Source of the DNA: Zanthoxylum bungeanum
Taxonomy: Eukaryota > Streptophyta > Magnoliopsida > Sapindales > Rutaceae
Assembly: GCA_019454045.1 (NCBI GenBank)
Contig: SKCR01031799.1
Span: forward strand, 164,285 to 228,284
DNA: 64,000 nucleotides
Reading direction: 5' to 3'
Below, piece after piece: positions 1 through 11,136 of the stretch (position 1 is its first letter; each line of letters begins with the position of its first letter). Position numbers and translations under genes: made by a program. Below the pieces are notes generated by a model, which made no database searches, had not been told where the DNA came from, and saw only the letters and a list, made by a program, of their open reading frames with translations.

Positions 1-531
1 GGTTTTGCCCTTATCTTTTGAATTTGGCCCATTGGTTCTTTTGTACTTGAGACTCATGTATTTTTTTATTTTCTTTCTTTTTACTTTTGCAAGGGATAGC
101 ACAAGGTCAAGAGGTTATGGTCCCACATGAGGATCCAAGAGATACCGGACTATGTTTGCGGTCTTGGAGTAGGCGAGGAAATTTATATTAATAGAGGAAG
201 AGGAGAATATCGCCTAAGGAGAGGATGTTCAGATGTCGAAAGTACCCAAGCTAGAAAATCAGTGGGATACAGGCAGAGACCTGAAGAGACCGGTCTCGAG
301 GCAGAAAGAGTTCAGGCCGATAGCTCAGAATAATCCAACACATGAGAGAAGGCCACCTATCCAGGTCGCCTATGTCACCGGAGAGACAGAGTCACCTCCT
401 TGAACAGACCATTGTCCCAAATAGCACGAGAAATCCAAGATAAAAGACTATTGACTGAGCCCAACCTGAGGAGGTTTCCAATTTATAAGAGAGACGACAT
501 GGCTTATTGCATGCACCATAATGTGAGGGGA
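1..531 (+). pseudogene. Tat-type Ty3/gypsy gag remnant, part 1
   Basis: Decayed coding sequence with only short open stretches (for example 127-333, rich in Arg, Glu and Gly). Just before position 531 the translation shows a short YCMHHN segment, and just after the inserted LTR (from 3767) it shows GHTTERC. Together these give the Cys/His pattern typical of the gag C-terminus in Tat/Retand gypsy elements, so the Athila-like LTR at 532-3761 sits inside this gag. Gag would package element RNA in cytoplasmic particles. No start codon or full domain survives, and the left part runs off the window. The assignment rests on one motif and on continuity across the insertion. Confidence 0.5.
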
Positions 532-913
532 TGATAAGTGCATGAAAATGTACTTTGAACATCGCTAATTCGACTTGATTATCAAGTATTTAATCTTAAT
601 TGTAGTTTATTTTAATGTTTTATTATTAGGAAGCAATAGAACATGAAGATTGGAGCAATTGTACATGTTTTGGGACCTAACAGATGCATTGGAAGCATAC
701 GGGAAGAGTGAAAATATGAAATTCAAAGCACCAGAAAAAGTAGCAAGCACCGCGACACCCTCTTTCTGGCGTCGCGGCGCCCTTCGGCAAACATCCCCAT
801 ATATGAAGGCCGTAAGTTGGGCACCGTAACACCACTTTCCGGCACCGCGGTGCCCCAATAAAGTTCCAGAAACTTAATTCAGACGTGTTTCACACACATA
901 AGGACTCCATGAC

Positions 914-2945
914 TATTGGACAGTTATGACCCATAGCGTCACTATTTGTACAGATCATGGTGTTGTTGTACAAATTAACTATGTGACAAGGAGATTGCGC
1001 TCTTATCATTTGTGATTAGATCACCTAGATGTATAAATGATAGGAGGTCCTATGATTAGTTCCTGGATTGAGATGATATGAGACAGTATCAGTCCTCGAA
1101 GGATTAATCATTAAATATCCCTAGTCGTAGTATTATCGAGACTGAACATTGATAATACGGAATAGACTAGTATTGCACTTGTGCGCGTTGTGGGAGCACA
1201 ACGGCATAGTTCTCATATATTTAAGTATTGGATACTTATGCAAGTGTGATAGGAGGTTGTGTTTACCGATGGTGCGGAAACAGCTTCACTCTGGATAGAC
1301 CCATCGGAATTCCATTGGTAGTATGACTATGTGTCTATGGAAGTCCGATATCAGGGTATGTGTATTTGGTCTTAACTTGAGACTTGCATCGCTAATACTT
1401 GCGACAATCGGTATGCTTTAGTTTTGGTCGTCCAGGGCTTTAACCGGTTCTGTGTACACCTCTGCTGGGTATATTGAGAATCGTAGTATTTTGGGTGTGA
1501 TATCAAGACGGAAGTATCACTTCAGTCATAGTGGAGATGATGTCACGTAGGATACGGTACTAGTGCTCTTAAGTACTGCAGTCATCGGGATATTATGACT
1601 AGGTCATGTATATCCGATAATAGAGACTAGTTACCAGGCATCCGACATGTGCTTCGTACGGGGCAGACATAGTTCCAGCCCCAGGCCTAGCACGTGACAT
1701 TCGATACTGGATCGCAATACGCAATACTACGTATACTACGCCTGCCATAGATTATATATTCCAGTAAGAATATTTCTGGAGAATTGGGTAGGCACGGTGC
1801 TTTGCTAGAAGCCAACCATGTCTTGTAAATCAGTAAGCACGTGGTACGAGGTACGCACGTATTCGGATAATCCGATGATCGTATTTACTGCCAACATATC
1901 CAGGGATCTCTTGGGTCGCTTCCCAAAGATTCACTGATGACAGTTGATTCGAATTAGAATTAATCTGGGATTAATTAAGAGAGAGAATTAATCTAGGATT
2001 AATTAAGAGAGAGAAAATTAATCTAGGATTAATTGAGGTATTATTTAATCTGGGATTAAATGTGTTCGGAATAGAGAGAACGCGATTAATTTGGAATTAA
2101 TCGGTAGAATAAATTTAATAGTTAAATTTTATTTTTCTATTTAATTTATTCGTATGGGCTAAAATTAATATATCGGATATATTAATATGAATTGGATTTC
2201 GTTACGAAATTAAAGTCGGACTTTAATACGAATGAACGAATTAATTTAGAATTAATTCGTAAACGACGTTCGTAATATATTTGTGAGACATCGTTATTTA
2301 ATTAAATTAGATTTAATTATTTAGCGACGAGAATTCGTTTAATCGGATTAAACGGATCCGAGCCACATCAAATGTTCGTAGAGACATTTGAATTTTGAAT
2401 TCAAATGTGGGGCCCACTTTAAATGTGGTAGTTGGGAGAGTGGTTGGCATTTATGCCATACCATCCACTTTCCAACCACCTTGGAATGGTTTTGGCAAAA
2501 CCATTTACCCAACCACCTTGTTTAGGTGAAAAAGGTAAATTGGCTTTTACCAAAACTCTTCTCTCTCTCTCATTTGTGTATGCTTCACACAAAATACACT
2601 TGGAACTAAATGGAAACCCTAATATCCTCCAAAATGGGCGTGAATATGGTATCCCTCCTCTCTTTGATTTTGTGGCAAAATCAAGTTAGCTAGCACTTCA
2701 AGGAATCAACAAAGGTGATAGGGAAACAACTCAAAGCTTGGAATCAACATTGAAGGTTGGATCTTGGAGATCACTTCTCACAACTCAAAGCTTGAAATCA
2801 ACAAAGGAAGCATCTTGGAGATCTTCTTCTCAAAAATTTTAAAAGCTCAAATACATTCAATGTAAGTAATTTGGCAACTTATTTTGAATTTATGAACATG
2901 TTTTCATGCTTATTAGATCCTTGGCATGTTCTAGGAACACTAACA
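914..2945 (+). mobile_element. Ty1/copia solo LTR inserted in element D
   Basis: About 2.03 kb, starting TATTGGACAG (consensus TGTTGGACA) and ending ACACTAACA. The flanking 5-mers are ATGAC (909-913) and AGGAC (2946-2950), a target duplication with one mismatch. It aligns along its length with the copia LTRs at 18121, 36039, 42862, 49705 and 56519. No internal copia sequence adjoins it, so it is a solo LTR. It carries the palindrome train at about 1952-2356. It lies about 10 bp upstream of the TATA box of the LTR it invaded. Confidence 0.85.
1952..2356. repeat. Palindrome train in copia solo LTR
   Basis: Successive short inverted repeats with a central TGG, TAG or single G: three copies with AATTAATC/GATTAATT arms, then one with TTTAATC/GATTAAA arms, then AATT-rich ones, ending with TTTAATC-G-GATTAAA near 2337-2352. 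The set matches the trains in the other copia LTRs but with a different number and different arms. Confidence 0.8.
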
Positions 2946-2955
2946 AGGACTTCCC

Positions 2956-2963
2956 TATATAAA
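2956..2963 (+). promoter_or_regulatory. TATA box of element D LTR
   Basis: TATATAAA in the context of a GGACTTCCC block. The same GGACTTCCC-TATAAATA arrangement occurs on the minus strand in the LTR of element C (about 38583-38600), which supports a core promoter. The copia solo LTR ends at 2945, about 10 bp upstream, so it has cut this TATA box away from its original upstream region. Confidence 0.6.
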
Positions 2964-3766
2964 CCCAAGCTCGTCCAAACCCTAGAAAATGAGAAGAAAT
3001 ACACAATAAAAAGTTGAAATCACATATTTGAGATAGAAGAATGAAGAAGCTACAAGCCAGACAGGATGTCTCTCCGATCTATCCAGGTTGTATCTCTTTC
3101 TTCTATGGAGAACTAATCTCCTAGGCAAAGCTAAGGATGAACTCTTGTAATTAAGTTCTTATATTCTTTTTTTTTATTCCTAAATACTCTTCAACGTTTA
3201 ATATAATTTATGAATCTTTTGATTATCAATCCATAGATTGTGTTTTACCAATTTGCATATATGAATAGTCATGTTTCTTCTGTGTGTGATTGGGGAACCC
3301 AGATGTGACTAGTAATGTTGTTTTATGAGTTGATGTTCTACTGCAGTATTGTCTGAGGGTATATTGTCGACGTTAGATAGGTCATAACGATAACATTGTG
3401 TGTTGTTAACATAGAGAAAATAATTCATCGATTACCTTAGAATTTAATATGTTTTAAATTGAAATATATTCTGATTGTTGGTTTGGGATGTGAAACCTTC
3501 AATTGAGTAATAAAATGAATCAATTACTGAATGTAGGGATTTGATACAAGAGGGATTCCTGACGCATTGCTGCTTTTCTCTATTGATATATTCCTATGTG
3601 TTTTGCATAATCTTTAATCTAAACTGCCAATTAAAACCTTTCTTTAATTAAGTTATTGCTAACGTTTTCATTAAGTGAATTAGTTCCTTGTAACCATCTC
3701 TCTGAGGAATCGACACCCCAACTATACTGCGATAACCGTAAGTACTTTTTGGGCGTAATCGGAGGA

Positions 3767-4560
3767 CATACCACGGAAAGATGTAGAGACCTACAAGAGT
3801 AGGTGGAAGACTTAATAAGGAACATCTACCGAAATGGGTGCATAGACCACGCGGCTATGAAGGCCAGAAAGCGCCGATAGCGACAATATTTAGGGAGTAG
3901 TGGGAGAGCCAATATGCAAGGTGTACTCGATCAGTTTCCATAGTGCCTCATGTTAATTATGCTCATTTAGCCACTTTTCGGGCTCGTTATTATATGATGG
4001 GTGAAACATCTAGGATGGGCCCATAAGTGGGAATAGTAGGAAAAGTAATCAGCTGTAAAGTTTAATCATGGGGACGACTTCTTCCATTCTCCCGCGAACA
4101 AGCAAGTAAGAAGCATCGTCAGAAGTCCCCATCTAGATTTGAGTTGTTGAGTGAAATGCAATGTCAGGAGTTGGAGATTGATGGATTTCTCTCAACCCTT
4201 GGTGCTAACTCTGAATAAGTTCCTCCTAGAGAAATTGTGGTTGTTGTTCAACCTGCCATTCTTCTAGTTCTCCAAAAAGCTCGGTTCAGAAGGACATTGT
4301 TAAGAATTATTCAGAGATGCGGAGGAATGGCTAGGTTCAAAAGTGCATTGCTAAGAATTTTTCAGAGATGCAAATGAATGTTTTCAACTGAGTCTCTCTT
4401 AAAATGACCCTTAAAGAGTTATATGATAGGATGTAGATCCCGTGAATATGAATAAGACATTCTCTTTCTTAAATTAAAAGTTGTTCATCTATGCCTCTTT
4501 ATTATTTGAGCGAGAAAGACATGTTTAATAGTCTTGCGAGATACTTGTGATTGGGATACA
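3767..4560 (+). pseudogene. Tat-type gypsy gag remnant, part 2, and degenerate flank
   Basis: Continuation of the gag interrupted at 531. The first codons give GHTTERC followed by a basic stretch (RGYEGQKAP), as after the Cys/His motif of Tat-type gag. Stops and frameshifts follow quickly. From about 4080 to 4560 there are short coding-like fragments (SREQASKKHRQK, then repeated RIIQRC/RIFQRC segments near 4290-4370) that I cannot assign. No intact domain remains. Confidence 0.4.
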
Positions 4561-4718
4561 TGAATGGATGCAAGGCATATGGGAAAAGCGTGCACCCCCA
4601 TAGCACGCCAATCCCTGATGTCAATATCAAATCCATGGGCTAGAACATTAACACCCAATGACTTGCATCATTGAGGAATGTAACATGAAGACTTGTGTGG
4701 CATTTGGCATCTCGGGTA

Positions 4719-5091
4719 TCCATAGCACGCTCGGTGAGCGATTCAGAGTGGCGTTTGGTGCCTAAAGGTAATCATAGCACGTATGGATAGTAGATGGTTA
4801 CGGTACTATGGTACCTCTGGGTAGGGAGGGATAATTCCCCCACGGTATTTTGCCCAGTGTTGCAGGTGCATAGCACGGGGAAGTCCAATGGGCCTTCATG
4901 GCGTTTGTAGCCTTGGGAGGTGCATACCACGGGGAAGGCCTGAGAGCCTCTGTGGCATTTTTAGCCTCGAGATATGTCCAGCAAGGGGAGGGAGAATGCC
5001 ATTGTGGAATTGGCCATCCCATTTTGGATCCATAAGAGCATAGCATGGGGAAGGCCTGAGGGTCTCCATGGCATTCGCAGACTCGGGGCCT
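4719..5091 (+). repeat. Imperfect direct repeats of about 53 bp
   Basis: Degenerate units begin GCATAGCACGGGGAAG or similar and contain CATGGCRTTYGTAGCCTYGGG. The clearest copies start at about 4868, 4921 and 5039, with a more diverged one at about 4719. They lie in the 3' remnant of the Tat-type element and look like a minisatellite in its untranslated part. The 100-residue open frame on the minus strand here (4798-5100) is a by-product of the repeats. Confidence 0.6.
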
Positions 5092-5289
5092 TCCTAGCAT
5101 GAGAAAATCTCATGGCATTGGCTGCCGCCTCGATCTGTAGCTCGGTTCTCCGAGATGTTGGACTATAAGGTTCAAAATTATTACTTTGGGTAGCAGGGCC
5201 AGGACGTTATCTCAGGCTCCCTTGTTGTTTCTTTTGGGTCAATACGGGGTATGTGATACGTCACCCCCGTTGTACTTGTCTTATTTTTT

Positions 5290-7226
5290 TCCTAGTTTTT
5301 GTTTTGATGGATGACTCGGAGTGGGATGCCATTTCCAGTCTTCATAGTGATTACCAGTCTTCATAGGTAGGATGTGTAGACAACAAAAATTTGCCTCCTT
5401 TGAAGTTTCTCCAAGCTCTCTTTTGATTGTATGTTGAGCTCCAAGCTTGATGAATGAATTCCAAACTCTTGGGATTGGTTTCCCTATCACCTTGGATGAC
5501 TCTTTGATGTGCTAGCAATGGAGATTTTTGCAACAAAAATCCCCTTGTACATGATACAACTCTCGGCAATTGGAGAGTAAAAGAGAGAGAGAGAGATGGT
5601 CACGCCCAAGTGAGAGAGAAGAGAGTGATGAAAAGTGTGAAGTGTTTTTGATTTTCCCAAAATAAAATGTCATATACCAAATCTCAAGTTGGTAAATGTC
5701 ACTCACCTTTTCAAAATAAAATAAGGAAGTGTAAACAACAAGTCATCACCAACTACTAACTTCCATTAACATAAAGTGATGAGAATGACATGTGATGTGA
5801 CTTGATGTGGGCCCCACTTTGATTCAAAATCCGAGTGGGCCCGCAAACACATTCCGGGCTCGAATTCGTTAATTCATAAGTAACGAATTTTCTGTTGCGA
5901 CGTAATTAAATCAAATTTAATTAAATAATTATGCCTAGCAAAATTACTATTAAAGTCGCTGGTGAATTAATTCTAAATTAATTCGTTCGCCCGAATTAAA
6001 ATCCAATTTTAATTCCGTTATGAAATCTAATTTCATTTATATATCGAATATATTATTTTATCGATTAATTCTAAATTAATCGTTCTCTCTCTATATTCGA
6101 ATTTTATCTCAGATAAATTTTTGCCTTAATTAATCCCAGATTAATTTTCTCTCTCTAATAATTAATCCCAGATTAATTCTGTTCGAGTCATACGTCATCG
6201 GTGAATCTTTGGGAAGCGACCCATGAGATCCATGGATATGTTGGCAGTAAATCCGGTCGTCGGACTATCCGAACACGTGCGTACCTCGTACCACGTTCTT
6301 ACCGATTTACAAGACATGGTTGGCTTCTAGCAAAGCGTCGTGCCTACCCAATTCTCCAGAAATATTCTTTTAAGGAATATATAATCTTTGTCAGGCGTAG
6401 TATACGTAATATTGCGTATTACGATCCAGTATCGATATCACATTCTAGGCCTATGGCTGGAATTGTGTCTGCCTCGTACGAAGCATATATCGGATCTCTG
6501 GTAACTAGTTTCTATAATCGATAATCATGACCTAGTCATATATCCCGATGACTGCAGTACATAAGAGTACCAGTTCCGTATCCTACGTGATCATCATCTC
6601 CATATGACTGGAGTGATACTTCCATCTTGACATCACACCCAATACACTACGATTCTCAGTATACCCAGAAGAGGCGTACACAGAACCTGTTAAAGCCCCG
6701 GATGAGCAAAACCAAAGTTTACTGATTTTCGCAAGTATTAGCGATGCAAGTCTCAGGTTAAGACCAAATACACCTACCCTGATTCGGATTCCCATAGACA
6801 CATAGCCATACTACCAATGGGATTCCGAGGGGTCTATCAAGAGCGAAGCTATTTCCGTACCATCGGCAAACAGAACCTCCTATTACACTTGCATGAGTAT
6901 CCAATACCCAAATATATGAGAACTATGCCGTTACGCTTCCATAACACGCACAAGTGTAATACTAGTCTATTCCGCATTATCGATGTCCAGTCTCGATAAT
7001 ACTACGACTATGGATATTTAATGATTAAAACATTACATGGATTAATATTGTCTCATATCTTATTAATCTGGTACTAATCATATGGTCTTTTATCATTTAT
7101 ATATCTCGGTAATATCCAATTACAAATGATAAAAGAGCAATTTCATTTGTTTGTCACATAGTTTATTTGTACAACAACACCATGTTCTGTACAAATAGTG
7201 ATGCTATGGGTCATAATTGTCCAACA
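5290..7226 (-). mobile_element. Truncated Ty1/copia solo LTR
   Basis: On the minus strand it begins TGTTGGACAATTATGACCC at 7226 and runs leftwards through the usual copia LTR landmarks, including the palindrome train at about 5865-6185. The expected terminal segment with ATGTAAGT and the ACA end is not recognisable, so the left border (about 5290) is a truncation. No target duplication could be found: the right flank is TGGAA and I see no matching left copy. No open frame inside it looks coding. Confidence 0.7.
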
Positions 7227-7860
7227 TGGAATTGCCTCCAAAGGTCATTGATGTGTTTTTGGCAGTACCGAACCGCCGATTCAGTTCGAGAACCGACGAT
7301 TCTCGGATCAATTTTTAATGGAATCGGAAGATAATCAAATTTTTTAGGTTTCGGTTGATCTGGTTCATAATCAAACTGTGACCGGGCCTAAATCGGTAAA
7401 ATCGGCTAACGTGATAAATAATTTTAACTAATTAAGTATTATAAAATAAAATATTTATACTTATGAAAACACTAATGATGAACGATCTGATTAATATCTC
7501 ACTAAAACTATATAATCCAATTGATCAACATATATAATTTCTATTAATTTTGTTTATATTATTCAATATACTTGCAATTGTTTATGTTTTTTTTAAATGC
7601 TTGCGCGTTTTCTTTCTTCGAGATTTGACACCTATAAAATCGAGATCTGGTAAATGACTTTTAATAGATCGTTTTATTTGTAAAAAATTCTGATACGGCA
7701 TCGGAATCAGCTCGAACATATAGGGTATCTCATGTGCTCTGATTTCTATGTAAAAGATTATGGCAAAAGCATTTTTGTCCGAAATTCCGCACGACATCAT
7801 TTTTAATTTAGCTTAGTTAGATATCATCAATTTGAATAAAATTTTTGGACATTGTGGCAC
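7227..7860. other. Unassigned AT-rich stretch
   Basis: No gene, LTR or tandem repeat that I can support. At about 7262-7310 there are clustered ACCGAACCGCC / GAACCGACGATTC motifs like the subterminal repeats of plant hAT elements, but no second inverted end or 8-bp duplication was found. The minus-strand frame at 7582-7800 has no recognisable domain. Confidence 0.35.
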
Positions 7861-8740
7861 TGGAACACCCTATCCGAGGCAAGATGTTATGGTACGAAAC
7901 AAAAATAATTCATCTCCCTGAATCTCAATTCTAAGGAAAAATGAACATGACAAACCCTAAAAATCGGACAACTTAAAACATTATCCAGTGTCAAAACGAT
8001 CTGTAATAAATATCAGATATACAAAAAGGACATCTGGTCCCAATCCAAGAGATCAATTCTCAACATCAATACTCAAGGTTTCGTACCCCCAATTACTTGT
8101 ACAAATCAAAACTTTTATTTACATACATAAAACAACGTGTATTGCACGATTCAAAACATACTAACATAACTCTTAGGCTCCTACGACCTCTCCCAAGACT
8201 TTAGAGTGGTTGATTGCAGTTTGGGTGATCCGTCGCCTCGAACATGACTTCCCAAAAGCTTATGTGGTTGACCGATCTGGTTTTCAACCTGCAAAACTAT
8301 CAAACTGTTGTGGTGTTAGTTATAAAACTCAGTAAGTTACCACACTCATACTATATAAGGAAAAAATAAATCTTGAAAATAGTACACATATCTAACATTT
8401 ATGCGTATATGGTTATCTATCAGAAAACCTTTAAACTTCATTCAATTTCTTACGCTCTCTAAATATACAGTTGTCTGGAAATACTTACATAAACCGATCC
8501 ACACATTCAAATTACATATACATATTTAGAAACGCACCTTGTGCAGATTTTCTGATTTTCTTCATAACAATCGTACCATAACCAACAAAAACAAACCAAA
8601 CAATGATATACCAATACACACACACACACATATGTCAAAGACTAACGAGAGAACAACCCAAGAATACTTCCACTAACCGTATATCGATACGATCAAATGA
8701 AGCTTGTATGACACTCATTATCTATTTTAGAATAGGTACA
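7861..8740 (-). mobile_element. Probable chromovirus-type gypsy LTR fragment
   Basis: Read on the minus strand, this stretch ends GGGTGTTCCA (plus-strand 7861-7870), close to the GGGTGTTACA end common in plant Tekay/Del chromovirus LTRs. It also contains a GTAACTTACTGAGTT block (about 8322-8337). No PBS of the TGGTATCAGAGC type follows, no second LTR is present, and it stops where element A begins. A (CA)n microsatellite lies at about 8615-8630. The call is an inference from end sequence and general texture. Confidence 0.35.
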
Positions 8741-8742
8741 AT

Positions 8743-10200
8743 ATGAATTCCTTACGAACAGATTTCATAACCAAAACTATCAACATACGATCTAAATCAC
8801 CAACCAAACTGATGGCAAGGCTCGAGAATGAAGAAACAGCTGGCAAAGAACTGACAATCAAAAACACATTTCCAGATGAACAGTTGTTTGCCATTAAACA
8901 ACAGGAAGTCCCTTGGTATGCTGACTATGTCAACTATATAGTATCAGGAAAACGGCCGTTGGAATGGACAACTCAGCAACGAAAGAAGTTCTTCAAAGAA
9001 GTCAAGCACTATGTCTGGGATGAGCCGTACCTGTTCAAACGATGTGCTGATCAATTACCGAGACGGTGTATTCCACATGAGGAGGTCAATAGTGTCTTGC
9101 AACACTGTCATTCATCACCATATGGCGGACACTTCAATGGAAACAAAACTGCAGCCAAAGTCCTACAATCAGGTTTGTTCTGGCCCACTCTTTTTAAAGA
9201 TGCTTATCTATTCGCTCTTTAATATGACAGGTGCCAGAGAACGGGAAATATTTCCATAAGAAATGAATGACCTTTGCAAAACATTCTGGAAGTGGAGATA
9301 TTTGATGTATGGGGTATTGATTTTATGGGACCATTTGTTCCATCATTCGGAAACCTGTACATACTGGATACAGTAGACTACGTCTCCAAATGGGTTGAAG
9401 CGATTGCACTATCGTCCAATGATTCAAAAGTGGTGATCAAATTCCTTAAAAATAATATTTTCACTCGCTTCGGGACACCTCGGGCGATTATCAGTGATGG
9501 TGGCTCACAATTCTGCAACAAATACTTCGATGTACTCCTATCCAAATACGGAGTTACTCATAAGGTTGCCACTGCCTATCATCCACAGTCAAATGGACAG
9601 GTGGAAGTTTCAAACAGGAAGATCAAACAAATCTTGGAAAGAACCGTTTGATCAACAAGGAATGACTGGTCTAAAAAACTAGATGACGCATTATGGGCTT
9701 ACCGGACAGCTTACAAGACACCTATTGGTATGTCCCCATATCAAATGGTGTATGGAAAAGCGTGCCATCTGCCAGTTGAGCTTGAACATAAGGTGTACTG
9801 GGCACTGAAGAAGTTGAATCTTGATCCACAAGCTGCAGGAGAGAAAAGACTTCACCAACTCAACGAATTGGAGGAATTTTGCCTACAGACTTATGAAAAT
9901 GTGAAACTGTACAAAGAAAAGACCAAGAGATGGCATAATAAAAAAATAGTGCGCAGACAATTGGAGCCAGGACAACAGGTGTTATTATACGATTCACAGC
10001 TGAAACTGTTTCCTAGAAAACTGAAATCAAAGTGGTCAGGTCCATTTGTGATTACTCAGGTGTTACCATACGGAGTTGTTGAGATATACAACCCCAAGTC
10101 CAACAACACATTCAAAGTTAATAGCCATCGTGTCAAGCACTATTGGGGAGAATCATTTGAGCGACAAAAAGAAAGTGTCACACTTTCAGATCCAGCATAA
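8743..10200 (+). pseudogene. Athila-like integrase (C-terminal pol), broken by stops
   Basis: Integrase inserts element cDNA into chromosomes. One frame runs the whole length, broken only by in-frame stops at 9220-9222 (TAA), 9268-9270 (TGA) and 9649-9651 (TGA). Domains in order: a linker with PWYADYVNY; the HHCC zinc finger around GGHFNGNKTAAK with its CQ partner after the first stop; the catalytic core with WGIDFMGPF (first Asp), ISDGGSQF (second Asp) and a later [10 protein letters not shown] segment carrying the Glu; then a C-terminal basic region ending VKHYWGE. The spacing fits Athila integrases. The first ATG lies in non-homologous flank, so 8743 is only the edge of the open frame; homology starts near 8800. 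RT and RNase H are absent. Confidence 0.88.
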
Positions 10201-10240
10201 CATTTGGGCAGTCACGTCTAGCTGACGACATTAAACTTAG

Positions 10241-10258
10241 TGCTAGCTGGGAGGTAAC
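10241..10258 (+). other. Conserved post-pol block
   Basis: GTGCTAGCTGGGAGGTAACC with TTAAACTTA just before it. The same block occurs after the coding part of element B (minus strand, about 33040-33075) and element C (minus strand, about 40178-40210). It therefore marks the junction between pol and the 3' region in this group and helps align the deletion derivatives. Confidence 0.6.
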
Positions 10259-10396
10259 CAATGTAATTTGTGTATATATTATGATTTGGTGTGTTTTATT
10301 TTAGGTGTTAGTTTTTAAAGGTGAAGTCATTTCAAGATGGAATAAGCTCTCGCAAATATTCACAATCAATTTCTTTCTCTCCCTCAAAATTCTCTG

Positions 10397-10885
10397 ATGA
10401 AAGTCTACAAAACTCGCTTGGAACGGATGAGACTCCTGATGATAAAAGGTATTCCTAATGACATTCGTTGGGTAATCGAAGCACGGGTCCGATTAGCAGG
10501 TGAGTATTCTGATTCTTATAATTCTTATTTGCCTGGTTTTGGAAGAAGCACATATGCAAAGAAACGTAGAACTAAGCAAATGGGTGTTTGTTACAAATGT
10601 GCATGCTGGAATTGCAATGCTCGTTGTTGTTCTTTAGGAATGGTTTTTGATAATTGCGAAGATAAAATTAAATTCATTAGGGATGGCTTGAGTAAAGAGT
10701 TTTTAGATGATATATCTTCGACTCTTGAGACGCATCCCAATGAATATGTTCATATAGCCATCCGCAAATTACATACACAATTCCAAAAAGAAATACAACA
10801 GTTAAGTCTCGGGAATCTGACTCAAAAAGACCATGTTTGCCAATTTATAAGAAAATTGGATGGGAAACTTTCCCCTGACGCATAG
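10397..10885 (+). CDS. Unrecognised Cys-rich protein in the env-like position
   Basis: An open frame of 162 codons between integrase and the LOG gene, where Athila elements often carry an extra ORF. I do not recognise the protein. It has a basic N-terminal half, a segment YLPGFGRSTYAKKRR (residues 44-58), then a Cys cluster with C65, C68, C70, C73, C77 and C78 (CYKCACWNCNARCC), which could bind zinc, and a polar helical-looking C-terminus. No signal peptide or membrane segment is visible, so an envelope role is unlikely. A polypyrimidine-AG lies upstream (10292-10304), compatible with spliced expression. Element B keeps only fragments of it (about 32570-32900, minus). It may be an element protein or a second captured host fragment. 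Confidence 0.5.
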   Translation: MKVYKTRLERMRLLMIKGIPNDIRWVIEARVRLAGEYSDSYNSYLPGFGRSTYAKKRRTKQMGVCYKCACWNCNARCCSLGMVFDNCEDKIKFIRDGLSKEFLDDISSTLETHPNEYVHIAIRKLHTQFQKEIQQLSLGNLTQKDHVCQFIRKLDGKLSPDA

Positions 10886-11070
10886 ACGTCAATCAAGCTG
10901 TAAATTATTGTAAATATTATATATCTTTGTCTTTTCCTAATAATTGTGATTTGTTTTGTTAGTTTCTTTTATTTTCTCCGACATGATCCAGAGCTTTTTG
11001 ACCTTTCACGATTTATTTTACTGTTTAACTAATAATTGTCATTCGGCAGGTACTAGTGCTATTATTTTTA

Positions 11071-11084
11071 CTCACCCTTTTCAG
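11071..11084 (+). promoter_or_regulatory. Putative 3' splice acceptor before LOG
   Basis: CTCACCCTTTTCAG followed by GTGTTAT, 52 bases before the LOG ATG at 11137. The same CTCACCCTTTTCAG stands before the LOG copy of element B (minus strand, 32634-32647). A pyrimidine-rich run ending CAG fits the plant acceptor consensus. It could serve a spliced subgenomic RNA or derive from the host gene's 5' leader. Confidence 0.4.
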
Positions 11085-11136
11085 GTGTTATAAATTCAAC
11101 TCATCATTGCACTTTTAAAGACATCCAGAGTAAAAC

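Larger units (their letters stand above)
532..3761 (+). mobile_element. Athila-like solo LTR (element D) with a nested copia LTR
   Basis: The LTR begins TGATAAGTGC at 532. It is flanked by GGGGA (527-531) and GAGGA (3762-3766), a 5-bp target-site duplication with one mismatch. Its first part aligns by eye with the minus-strand LTR of element C (38468-38958), including a shared block around 590-700. No internal region or second LTR is attached, so it is a solo LTR left by LTR-LTR recombination. It lies in a Tat-type gag whose Cys/His motif is split by it. A copia solo LTR (914-2945) interrupts it. Net length without the insert is about 1.2 kb. The right end lacks a clean CA. Confidence 0.7.

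Noticed and set aside
4798..5100. 100-codon minus-strand frame
   Set aside because: Produced by GC-richer tandem repeats; no domain and no start context.
7262..7420. Possible hAT transposon end with repeated ACCGACGATTC-like motifs
   Set aside because: No matching inverted end and no 8-bp duplication could be found within the window.
8615..8630. (CA)n microsatellite
   Set aside because: Ordinary simple repeat with no further structure.
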